Shown here piece by piece: positions 43,401-51,011 of a DNA stretch of 64,000 nt. Every line of letters starts with the position of its first letter. The stretch's first letter is position 1. The DNA is from Sulfuricaulis sp040901545. GTDB taxonomy: Bacteria > Pseudomonadota > Gammaproteobacteria > Acidiferrobacterales > Sulfurifustaceae. The notes below the pieces were generated by a model that was given only the letters and a program-made list of their open reading frames with translations, was not told where the DNA came from and did no database searches. Both the position numbers and the translations under genes were made by a program. The DNA is taken from positions 124,001-188,000 of the forward strand of contig NZ_JBBDYL010000004.1 in the NCBI RefSeq assembly GCF_040901545.1, written 5' to 3'.

Positions 43401-44667
43401 CAAGCTCACCTGGGCCAGCGCCTACACCGTCAACCAGGTGGTGCTGCATGACCGGCCGAACAGCAACGATCAGATCACCGGCGTGACGCTGAGCTTCAGC
43501 GATGGCTCGAGCGTGGCGTTGGGAGCGCTCACCAACAACGGCGCCGGCGTGACCGTGAACTTCACCGCGCGCACGATCACGAGCCTCACGATGACGGTCA
43601 CCGGCGTGAGCGGCACCACCATCAACATCGGCCTGGCCGAGATCGAAGTCTACGGCGTGCCGGTGCCGAGCGGTCCGCCGAATCAGGCGCCGGTGGCCAT
43701 CAACGCTTGTGTATCAACCCCCGTGAATACACCAGTAACCGGTCAATTGACTGCGACCGATCCGGAAGGTCAGCCGTTGATGTATGCCCTTGTTACACAA
43801 GCCGGCAAAGGAACAGTGAACCTCGATATATCGGGTAACTATGCCTATACGCCCAATAATCCGAATTTACGCGGGATGGATAAATTCACCTACAAGGTCA
43901 CGGACGCAGCCGGACTCACAGCAACTGGCGACGTGTGGGTGCTCATCGACGGAGCCGTCCGGATCATGCCACTGGGAGACTCAATTACCGCGGGTTACCC
44001 GGGCCTTAATATCACGGAACCTTTCTGGGTCGGTTACCGCCGTAAGCTCTATAACGATATTTCTGTACTCAATCCGGCCCGGTTCGGTATCAACTTCGTG
44101 GGGACCGTCACCAACTTGGGGTCAAGTGCTAACCCGACACTCGCCGATCGCGATAACGAAGGACACGACGGCTGGCGCGATGACGAGATCGTCAATGGAT
44201 CCGTAGTTCCGGGCAAACAGGACCCTGCCTGTCCTAATTGCAATATCACCGATTGGCTGAACAGCGCTCGGCCCGATATCTTACTGCTACATATCGGCAC
44301 CAACGGCATAAACGAACCAGGCGGTACCTCTTCGGCAGACGTCGCCGCAATTCTGGATAAGATCAAGGCTTGGGAGATCGCCAATAGCTCGCCTGTGACC
44401 GTGTTCTTGGCGCGCATCATCGGCTCGCCTAATATCACAACCAATAGCAATATAACGTCATTTAATAACAATGTAGAGTCGATGGCACAGACCCGCATTG
44501 ATAGTGGAGACAAAATCGTCATCATAAATCAGCAGACGGGAGCAGGGCTTGATTACTCAACCGATATGGGCGACAGCCTCCATCCGAACCAGACAGGCTA
44601 TGACATGATGGCGGATAAATGGCGGGGGGATATGTTGACTGCAGACGTGCTACCCAACTGCCCGTAA
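40459..44667 (+). CDS. Giant secreted PIG-L deacetylase / SGNH esterase with Ig-like and discoidin repeats
   Basis: 1402 residues. After a signal peptide (FSTVILLLWIEQLNAAG) comes a PIG-L/LmbE domain (LVLAPHPDDDVLIASG, zinc site HPDD with Asp where Glu is usual; THTDHST), residues ~30-300. Then follow PKD/Ig-like (~310-400), PKD plus discoidin-like unit (~405-645), cadherin-like (~650-737), PKD (~740-829), a second identical PKD-discoidin unit (~833-1075) and a cadherin-like domain. The C-terminus is an SGNH hydrolase with PLGDSITAGYPG, LLLHIGTNGIN and GDSLHPNQTGYD. Both catalytic ends remove acyl groups, so it may deacetylate the extracellular polymer. The start may be TTG 40459 or GTG 40471. 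The middle is visibly GC-richer than both ends. Confidence 0.85.
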   Translation: MGSHVHILLRRFIRFSTVILLLWIEQLNAAGMLVLAPHPDDDVLIASGVISNAISQGQPVKVVYVTNGDISGTGQGFLREGEAVTAQTTYLGTAENDLIFLGYPDSHLQEIYSNFINSGDRYTTPFGQSVTYGNRGLGLSDYHTFRFGSAALYNRFNIVLDLQDIISTYRPDHIYTVSEYDTHTDHSTTYSLLKLALSAVFSVDPNYRPVVHKTMVHFHFTWPAPPDPTAYNTHDEGHFADVGLQWNDRESLDVPFSMQSTDTALNPKYQAIDTHASQGGNSDALLGRFLHKDEVFWPENLNGSNRPPRANAGFNFVVGQGNAVQLNGTGSVDPEASPLTYQWTQTAGPAVGLTNAASATPSFTAPSGLSQNTILTFQLVVSDGELSSAPDLMSITVQSTAPSNNSPTANAGPDQAVNPGALVQLNGTGSLDPEGVSLTYQWTQTAGPAVVLVNAASATPSFTTPSGLSQNTILTFQLVVSDGILSSAPDLVNVTVPATASGNIAGLATVTASSQNPADNQQAIKAVDGVVDGYPGDYTREWATLSQKVGAWLKLTWASAYTVNQVVLHDRPNSNDQITGVTLSFSDGSSVALGALTNNGAGVTVNFTARTITSLTMTVTGVSGTTINIGLAEIEVYGVPVPSGPPNQPPTANAQSVTTPEDSPRSITLTGSDPDSNPITFAVAGGPAHGSLSGTPPNLLYAPTLNYNGPDSFTFTVSDAALTSAPATVSITVTAVNDAPSANAGLDQPSVTAGAVVSLPGSGTDIDGTIASYTWTQTLGPAVTLSGTNTATAGFTAPAVSAATVFTFRLTVTDNQGATGFDDINVTVRPPNQPPTANAGPDQAVNPGALVQLNGTGSLDPEGVSLTYQWTQTAGPAVVLVNAASATPSFTTPSGLSQNTILTFQLVVSDGILSSAPDLVNVTVPATASGNIAGLATVTASSQNPADNQQAIKAVDGVVDGYPGDYTREWATLSQKVGAWLKLTWASAYTVNQVVLHDRPNSNDQITGVTLSFSDGSSVALGALTNNGAGVTVNFTARTITSLTMTVTGVSGTTINIGLAEIEVYGVPVPSGPPNQAPVAINACVSTPVNTPVTGQLTATDPEGQPLMYALVTQAGKGTVNLDISGNYAYTPNNPNLRGMDKFTYKVTDAAGLTATGDVWVLIDGAVRIMPLGDSITAGYPGLNITEPFWVGYRRKLYNDISVLNPARFGINFVGTVTNLGSSANPTLADRDNEGHDGWRDDEIVNGSVVPGKQDPACPNCNITDWLNSARPDILLLHIGTNGINEPGGTSSADVAAILDKIKAWEIANSSPVTVFLARIIGSPNITTNSNITSFNNNVESMAQTRIDSGDKIVIINQQTGAGLDYSTDMGDSLHPNQTGYDMMADKWRGDMLTADVLPNCP
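41675..42398 (+). repeat. 724-bp direct repeat, copy 1
   Basis: Encodes one PKD-like domain plus one discoidin-like domain. Read side by side, it shows no difference from 42959-43682, the offset being 1284 bp throughout. Confidence 0.92.
42959..43682 (+). repeat. 724-bp direct repeat, copy 2
   Basis: Same sequence as 41675-42398 as far as I can see, in the same reading frame. The 560 bp between the copies encode a cadherin-like and a PKD-like domain, so recombination between the copies would remove 1284 bp (428 codons) in frame. Confidence 0.92.
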
Positions 44668-44750
44668 CGACCAAGACATCGTGCAGCGATTTTTTATACC
44701 AGCAAGCAGAAGTTTGCTAAAAAATATCCTTTTCTATTAATTAAAAGGCC

Positions 44751-45968
44751 TTACTGATATTGCCCGCAGTTATGATCCGAGAGGGCTTGATAGGCCCTCA
44801 ATAGTTTTGGTGCCTCGTGTTTCCACTCCAGCTCGTTCTCGATACGGCTTCGGCCAATGCGGCCCATCTTTTCCCTAAGCTCTGGATTATCTAGTAATTC
44901 TATGATTTTACGCGCCAGGTCACGTTCGTTGTTTTTCTCGGCATACAATGATGCTTCCCGGGCCGAGTGCCGTCCCTCGGTCAAATCGAACTGAACGACG
45001 GGTTTTCCCAAGGCCATGTACTCCATGATTTTATTCATGGTGGACTTGTCGTTCATCTCGTTGGCCACGTCCGGATTCACGCACACGTCCGCCGTGTTCA
45101 ACATTTCAAGCATCTGTTGATCGGGTACACGCCCGGTAAATGTAATGTAATCGCTGACACCTAATGAGTTTGCATAGACTTTCATTTCCTCAAGTTCAGT
45201 GCCGCCACCCACCAACCCGAAGTGAATATCCGTCCGCTTCAATTCCCGGACGGTGTGTTGTGCTGCCCGAAGCAGGTAGTCAATACCCTCCTGTTTTCCC
45301 ATGACCCCTACATAGCCCACAAGAAATTTTCGGCCCTGTTTGAGCCCCGGCACCGGCGGAATAATTTTCAAGCGACGCAAGTCAGGGCCGCTGCGCACGA
45401 CGAATACTCGCTCCGGTGGCATGCCGCCGCGCTCGATGGCGATTCTCTTGTACGACTCGTTGGTGGCAATGGAAATATCCGCCGTTCTAAATGTCCAACG
45501 CTCGAAAGCGATTAATAATTTGTAAAACAGATCGCGCCGTCCGAATTTCGCCTCGTACAACTCCGGATTGATATCATGATGATCGAAAATGAATTTCTTG
45601 CCGAATAGCTTGAAAAAACCGCCAACCAGGAAGATAGTGTCGGGAGGATTGCAGGCGTGAATGACATCAAACCCGCGGCTAAGCAATACCCGCCATGCCA
45701 ATAAGAACTCCCAGAACAACGCCCACGCGTATTCCATGGCGTAGCCCAGCGCGCCGGATGCCTCGATGGGCAGCGTGTGGCGGTAGATGTGAATCCCGTC
45801 GATTACTTCATGTCCCCGCTCATAGCCCTTGCCTTTCGGGCATATGATTGACACCCGATAACCGGCCTGCTGCAACGTTGTCGCTTCCTGCCAGACACGT
45901 CGATCGAACGGTACCGGAAGATTTTCGACGATAATCAGAACACGCTTCGGATTACCAGCAGATGCCAT
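44751..45968 (-). CDS. GT4-family glycosyltransferase
   Basis: 405 residues. VLIIVENLPVPFDRRVWQEA opens the acceptor domain, KFLVGYVGVMGKQEGIDYLL opens the donor domain, and STMNKIMEYMALGKPVVQFD holds the EX7E-type site. This 'LPVPFDRRVW' subfamily is frequent beside nucleotide-sugar dehydrogenases in EPS loci. Its start overlaps the algD 3' end by 17 bp, so the two are translated from one mRNA. It could use the uronic acid made by AlgD, but that is only inference. Confidence 0.9.
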   Translation of the reverse strand: MASAGNPKRVLIIVENLPVPFDRRVWQEATTLQQAGYRVSIICPKGKGYERGHEVIDGIHIYRHTLPIEASGALGYAMEYAWALFWEFLLAWRVLLSRGFDVIHACNPPDTIFLVGGFFKLFGKKFIFDHHDINPELYEAKFGRRDLFYKLLIAFERWTFRTADISIATNESYKRIAIERGGMPPERVFVVRSGPDLRRLKIIPPVPGLKQGRKFLVGYVGVMGKQEGIDYLLRAAQHTVRELKRTDIHFGLVGGGTELEEMKVYANSLGVSDYITFTGRVPDQQMLEMLNTADVCVNPDVANEMNDKSTMNKIMEYMALGKPVVQFDLTEGRHSAREASLYAEKNNERDLARKIIELLDNPELREKMGRIGRSRIENELEWKHEAPKLLRAYQALSDHNCGQYQ

Positions 45969-47262
45969 CGTAATTGCTATTGCTGACGCTGTCTGTCACG
46001 CGAACGAAATCGATCATGTTTTGTCCGTCACGCAGACGGCCGGGGACATCACGGAATTCCTTATCTCCATTGCCGATCACAATGGTTTCGGCAAACCCCA
46101 AAACATCGTCGATCGTCTCGACCATCAACCGCGAGATATGGGGAATACGATGCAGGATATATTCGCGGTTGGCGCCCACCAGGCCGGCGAGCTTGACGTT
46201 GCGGTCGTAGATCCGCAGCTCATGTCCCTTTCCGAGCAGCCGCTCAATCACTTCGACCATCGGACTCTCGCGCAGATCGTCGGTCCCGGCCTTGAAACTG
46301 AAACCCAGAATCCCAATGCGCTTGCTGCCCTTACCCAGGATCATGCGCAGCCCGCGCTCGATCTGTCGCTCGTTGCTCGGCAGAATGGCATTCAAGATGG
46401 GCAAGTCCAAATCCAGACTGCGCGCCTTGTATGTGAGTGCTCGCACGTCCTTGGGCAGGCATGATCCGCCGAAGGCGAAACCGGGCTTGAGGTAGTACGG
46501 CGAAAGGTTAAGTTTGGTGTCATGGCAAAAAATATCCATGACCTTATGACCATCTATTCCTAGCGACTTGCAAATATTACCGATTTCGTTGGCAAAACCC
46601 ACTTTTAGCGCGTGCCACACATTGTCGGTGTACTTCACCATCTCGGCGGTCTCGATAGTGGTGCGAATCAGCGGCGCATCGAGATCCGCGTAAATCTGCG
46701 CCAAGGTATCGCCGCTCCGCGCATCGATCTCTCCGATAACGGTCTTGGGCGGATGGTAGAAATCGAATACCGCCGTTCCCTCGCGCAGGAATTCGGGATT
46801 GATGCAAACGCCGAAGTCCTTGCCTGCTGTCTTGCCGGAAAACCGCTCGAGCGTCGGGATCACCACTGCACGCATGGAGCCGGGCAACATGGTGCTGCGG
46901 ACAACCACGATATGAAACGTCTTTTTGTTCCGGAGTTGCTCGCCGATTTGCTCGCACACGCGTCGCACATAACCGAGATCCAGGCCGCCGTTCGCCAGAC
47001 TCGGCGTGCCGACACAGATGATCGAAAGATCCGAGTTGTTGAACGCGGCCGCAATATCCGTGGTCGCGCGGAGGCGTTTATCCTTGACGGCGTGCTCGAT
47101 TATCCCGCCGATGTCGGTTTCGATGATGGGCGTCTGACCTCGATTGATCAGATCAACCTTCGCCTCGGAGGGGTCGACACCGGTTATTTCATGGCCATCC
47201 TGCGCCAGACACCCGGCCGATACCGCCCCCACGTAACCCAGACCGAAAATGCTGATTCTCAT
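45952..47262 (-). CDS. algD: GDP-mannose 6-dehydrogenase
   Basis: 436 residues. MRISIFGLGYVGAVSAGCLA is the NAD-binding start and PGFAFGGSCLPKDVRALTY carries the catalytic Cys. GFSFKAGTDDLRESPMVEV and the C-terminal YDGICW are specific to AlgD rather than UDP-glucose dehydrogenase. The enzyme oxidises GDP-mannose in two steps to GDP-mannuronate, the alginate precursor. Alginate polymerisation genes are not in this window, so mannuronate is probably one residue of a mixed EPS. A 203-bp upstream gap separates it from the heparinase-like gene. Confidence 0.92.
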   Translation of the reverse strand: MRISIFGLGYVGAVSAGCLAQDGHEITGVDPSEAKVDLINRGQTPIIETDIGGIIEHAVKDKRLRATTDIAAAFNNSDLSIICVGTPSLANGGLDLGYVRRVCEQIGEQLRNKKTFHIVVVRSTMLPGSMRAVVIPTLERFSGKTAGKDFGVCINPEFLREGTAVFDFYHPPKTVIGEIDARSGDTLAQIYADLDAPLIRTTIETAEMVKYTDNVWHALKVGFANEIGNICKSLGIDGHKVMDIFCHDTKLNLSPYYLKPGFAFGGSCLPKDVRALTYKARSLDLDLPILNAILPSNERQIERGLRMILGKGSKRIGILGFSFKAGTDDLRESPMVEVIERLLGKGHELRIYDRNVKLAGLVGANREYILHRIPHISRLMVETIDDVLGFAETIVIGNGDKEFRDVPGRLRDGQNMIDFVRVTDSVSNSNYDGICW

Positions 47263-47465
47263 AGTGCTCTCTTTATAATTAATTGCAGACGAAGATTGCT
47301 TGATTTCTAAATTAATTCATTATTGTAATTGTGTGGATGTTTTCATTACCTTCCACTTACACTGGTCATTGCCGATAGGGACATTACGAATCTTAGCTAG
47401 AAACTAGCTCAAAAACTCCCTCTTCTCACTATGGCTGAGCGGAGCACGTAATCCATCCACGTGGT

Positions 47466-49505
47466 TCAATCGAGAATTTCGATCCTGGATTGAAGCTGCG
47501 TGTCTCCGAAAATCCTGGAACGCCAAACCACCGTCGTGGTCGCGGACTTCACGTCGAACCGACGCGACACCCATCCTCCAATCAGGTCTTCCTCGCCTCG
47601 CCGCAGTTCTACCTTGGCATCACGACCATCGGAAATCAGGCGTATTTTGTGCTTCCCATTCACGGCCAGAACCGACCCATCCCGCTCCAGCGAGACTTCG
47701 CATGTTTCGGCAACGTTCCAGTGTGTTTCTGCCACGTGCTCATCGCGGCACAACAGATTATCCTCGATCTCTATAACACGCGCCCTTTTGTCGAACACGA
47801 TCGAGCGCCGGTGCGTAACGGGGTCGGACAGACGCTGATATCCAGTGTGCTCCCCGACAAAACGGTCTTGATTTTCGCCGGGTTCCCAGGCTTCGCATTT
47901 TGCTTGAGCATGGTGCGCCCACATGAAATTTCCGCCAATTACCGATTGATCCTGCCCGTCTACCACCACGGTGTTATGCGCGGAAGTTCCACGGAAGTAA
48001 TCACGCCAGGCCTTGCTCGTATGATAGGCATAGGTTCCCGGATCGATCAGGAATTCGCGTCCCCCGACCGACAGCGTGAGTGACAGCGCATCTGCGTGTC
48101 CGTGAGCAGCCAGACTCAGGTAACCCAGCGGCCCCGCGTCCACAATAAGCTTGATTTCACGCTCCGTTTCGAAATCAGCACCTAGAATATAGTAGCCGCC
48201 CTCCGGAAATGCCCGTCGAATTGGAAGCGAATTCGGATCCGGCCGTAGTGCATTAAAATCCGGCTCTGCCCGATCCCCCAGCAGCCAACGCGTTTTGTCA
48301 TCTAACGCCGCGGATTTTGCCTTGAAATCGCCGCGACCGAAAAGTACCGCGCCGGTGGCCAAGAGCGAGCGGTAGGGACAGAAGCCCGGCTCCTGTGAGA
48401 GATGTGTCACGTAGCCATCATCGGCATCGCCGATCATCGGAACATGCCCGCCGGCATCCATGATCGATGCTAGAAACTCGAGCATCGCTTCGATGCGCTT
48501 CCAGTACGTATTCGGGAATTTACAATTATTCGCTTGTCCCGCCAGTGCGGCGATTATCAAGAAATCCAGGACAAACTGCTGATATGAAATTGCCTGCTCC
48601 CGATTGACGCCATCCGGCGTGTTCTGCAAAAGCACCTCGCGCTCGAGTATGGCCTGTGCTTCCGAGCCCCAGTCTTGCGTATCGTTCCAATAAGGCCAGG
48701 TAATCGAGCCAATAAATACTCCAGCGGCTTCACCGATCAAGTGATTATTGGCGGATGAGAAACGCGAGTAGTACCTGCGAATAAAATGCATGTGTTGGTA
48801 AATCGTTGCAAGCCAGCGTTCCCGGAATTTCTTTCCTGCATCTCCCGAGAACATCAGCGAGTCAATCCCGCCGATCAGCTGCCAAGCGATACTCCAATTG
48901 ATCAACCGGATGGCGAGCTCCAGCGAGCTGGTCCAGTTCGGACCCCTCAGATAGGGACATTGGTCAAACCAGGACGCAAGGTGACTCTGCAAGCCGTCCA
49001 AGTAACGCTGATCCTTACTAAGGCGATAAGCTTGCGCCAATGTCACCAGATGGAGATGGCGATTTAATTCCCAAAGATATTTGATATCGCCAACAAGCGA
49101 TTCGTTGCGATAATCCAGCGATTTGGAAAAGACCAGTGGCGCGACGGTTCCTGTTTTAGGATCCTGGTTCCACTGAGGAAAATGCCCAAAAACGTGTTTC
49201 AAAGCGAAAATTCGTAACTTTCCCTGGAGGATTTTATCCGCGGCATCGATGTACGGTTGAGTCTGGCTCCCATGTCCAGAACCGATAAAGTCGACTACGG
49301 ATTTCGATAAAATCTGTTGAGGCACCGTGCCCGCCGTACCGATCCCCATTTTTTGCAACAGCGACGCGCACTTCACCCGGATACGATACCCTATCTCCGA
49401 GGGAGACATGCGCCTCAGGCGGGTCCAATACCAGACCATGGTTGAACGGGAATCTAATTTTGAAGTCATCACGCTTATTTTTTTACTCAGCCTGCGCAAC
49501 ATCAT
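47466..49505 (-). CDS. Heparinase II/III-family polysaccharide lyase
   Basis: About 679 residues. The N-terminal alpha/alpha-toroid region has LRGPNWTSSLELAIRLINWS, FSSANNHLIGEAAGVFIGSI and EQAISYQQFVLDFLIIAAL. The C-terminal beta-sandwich has GYLSLAAHGHADALSLTLSV and FLIDPGTYAYH, the Hepar_II_III signature. Such enzymes cleave uronic-acid-containing chains by beta-elimination, fitting the neighbouring AlgD. No signal peptide is clear; EPS-cluster members often lack one. The real start may be the Met in MVWYWTRLRRMSPSEIGYRI, as the first 20 residues look weak. Confidence 0.88.
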   Translation of the reverse strand: MMLRRLSKKISVMTSKLDSRSTMVWYWTRLRRMSPSEIGYRIRVKCASLLQKMGIGTAGTVPQQILSKSVVDFIGSGHGSQTQPYIDAADKILQGKLRIFALKHVFGHFPQWNQDPKTGTVAPLVFSKSLDYRNESLVGDIKYLWELNRHLHLVTLAQAYRLSKDQRYLDGLQSHLASWFDQCPYLRGPNWTSSLELAIRLINWSIAWQLIGGIDSLMFSGDAGKKFRERWLATIYQHMHFIRRYYSRFSSANNHLIGEAAGVFIGSITWPYWNDTQDWGSEAQAILEREVLLQNTPDGVNREQAISYQQFVLDFLIIAALAGQANNCKFPNTYWKRIEAMLEFLASIMDAGGHVPMIGDADDGYVTHLSQEPGFCPYRSLLATGAVLFGRGDFKAKSAALDDKTRWLLGDRAEPDFNALRPDPNSLPIRRAFPEGGYYILGADFETEREIKLIVDAGPLGYLSLAAHGHADALSLTLSVGGREFLIDPGTYAYHTSKAWRDYFRGTSAHNTVVVDGQDQSVIGGNFMWAHHAQAKCEAWEPGENQDRFVGEHTGYQRLSDPVTHRRSIVFDKRARVIEIEDNLLCRDEHVAETHWNVAETCEVSLERDGSVLAVNGKHKIRLISDGRDAKVELRRGEEDLIGGWVSRRFDVKSATTTVVWRSRIFGDTQLQSRIEILD

Positions 49506-50320
49506 TTAATTGTTTTTTTAGATGAGCTTCCATGCTCCTTGAGTATTTGTAAATTACCCATATCGATTTCCCACCTTCATGTAGGAAAATACTGGAGATA
49601 ACCTACTTAAACCATCAGGATTAGGAAGAAAATTGAGGTCGGTAAATTTGTTCTGGTTCCAATCTTTTCACGAAGTGTTAATTACATTTTATATTTGACT
49701 TCCTGCTTTACGATTGGGCTTTGCGATTGGATAGTATGCATGCCGCCTGAACTGGTATCTTAAAGACAGTCGCGGTCTTTTTTCAGCTGTGAGTTTCTTT
49801 TTTCGCCGCAAAGATTATTACCTGGCAAATTATTTCAGAGGTTAATGTAACGAGTTTCTCCCGGTACTGCGGGGGAAGAGGGATATTCCTGCCCACTGCA
49901 TTTCCTCAGTCCAGATTTCCAACTAACCATACCACCTTGTCACCCCGTTGATACTTGGCTTAAGAAGACTTTAACCGCTAATCCGTTGATTCACCGCTTG
50001 TATCGTAAATAATTTGGCATTTGCCCCCTGGTTACGATACTTACGCTACGCACCACATTGATGATCGCTGACTGAGTTCTTATCTTGATAAGGGATCAAG
50101 TTTGATGGCTGAAACGCCAGCCCTATCGGCTTACAGATAAAGAGTTGATTCCTGTAGTTAGATGACTTGATAAAGAACTTAAATTAAATAAGTTGGATAA
50201 GGAGTTGTTTTTTGACCACCTGCTTTGCATGAAAACACTTTGGTCGTTCACTCAACATTGGTACATGGCTGCGGCATGCAAAAAGCAAAATAGGATGTTA
50301 CCAAGACAAGGGAATGTCAC
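49506..50320. other. Long AT-rich non-coding region
   Basis: 815 bp with no convincing ORF on either strand, the longest gap in the window. It must hold the promoters of the minus-strand heparinase operon and the plus-strand lipoprotein gene. A hairpin with a T-run is at 49762-49783, and an inverted pair TTTGCATG (50224-50231) / CATGCAAA (50275-50282) lies about 40 bp before the lipoprotein start. Confidence 0.5.
49762..49783 (+). terminator. Short hairpin with T-run
   Basis: AAAGAC (49762-49767) pairs with GTCTTT (49775-49780) around a 7-base loop, continued by TTT. The shape suits an intrinsic terminator, possibly of an unannotated small RNA, since no gene ends nearby. Confidence 0.35.
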
Positions 50321-50872
50321 GTGTCATCGCTTACAAAAGTATTAGATCTCACAAGCAAAATAGCCGTTACCTGCATTAGTGCATTACTGATAGCATGTGA
50401 ACCGCTCATTTTTGGCGGAATTTCCGGTCTGGGCGGGTCTTCTTCTGTCACCTTCGCTCAATGCTCAAGCGGCGGCCCGGCAGATCTATCTGGTGCGTGC
50501 CGCAACTCCTCGCCAACCCCAGGGGCTCTTGAAGCCATCGGACCGGCGATATCAGCAGTTGCGTTGAATTTAACAACCTCTACCCAGTCGGTACTGACTG
50601 GATCAACACTAAATATTTCCTGGTTGCCTTATCCAGGGACCGCATCGGGTTACTTTATTTATTACGGACCAACGTCCGATACGGCCAGTACGCTTGCTTC
50701 TGACCTATCGTATAATACATCGAATTTTGATGCTTCCGCCCCCTCGGTCAGTTACCAACCGTTATTAGACCTGGGATTAAGCATGGGCGACACTGTGTGC
50801 TTCCTGATCCTAGCCTATGATACAGCGCGCGTGCCATACTCTTGGTCCGAAGTACAATGCACCGTCGTATAA
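50321..50872 (+). CDS. Putative lipoprotein with fibronectin-III-like domain
   Basis: 183 residues, GTG start. The hydrophobic N-terminus ends in LLIAC with Cys at about residue 26, a plausible lipobox. The C-terminal half (about 80-183) has a beta-sandwich pattern: LTGSTLNISWLPYPGTASGY, FIYYGPTSDTAS and VPYSWSEVQC, close to fibronectin type III domains. I know no named family. It precedes the beta-helix protein on the same strand by 140 bp and may be exported with it. Confidence 0.6.
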   Translation: MSSLTKVLDLTSKIAVTCISALLIACEPLIFGGISGLGGSSSVTFAQCSSGGPADLSGACRNSSPTPGALEAIGPAISAVALNLTTSTQSVLTGSTLNISWLPYPGTASGYFIYYGPTSDTASTLASDLSYNTSNFDASAPSVSYQPLLDLGLSMGDTVCFLILAYDTARVPYSWSEVQCTVV

Positions 50873-51011
50873 TCATGCACATCTAGAACAGCCCAGCAAT
50901 GTGTAACCCTTTAATGTGCGTCATCGTTCCGTTCCCAACTTGTTCCATCACGTTGCTTAGCAGTCCTTATGGTTTGCTGAGCTTTTCATGGAATCGCTCG
51001 AGGAAGCTGTT

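Noticed and set aside
41359..43449. Long minus-strand ORFs (347 and 334 codons) opposite the giant esterase gene
   Set aside because: They contain only Arg/Gly/His-rich low-complexity sequence, lie opposite GC-rich repeated domains and are identical where the repeat is identical. They are shadows of the real gene.
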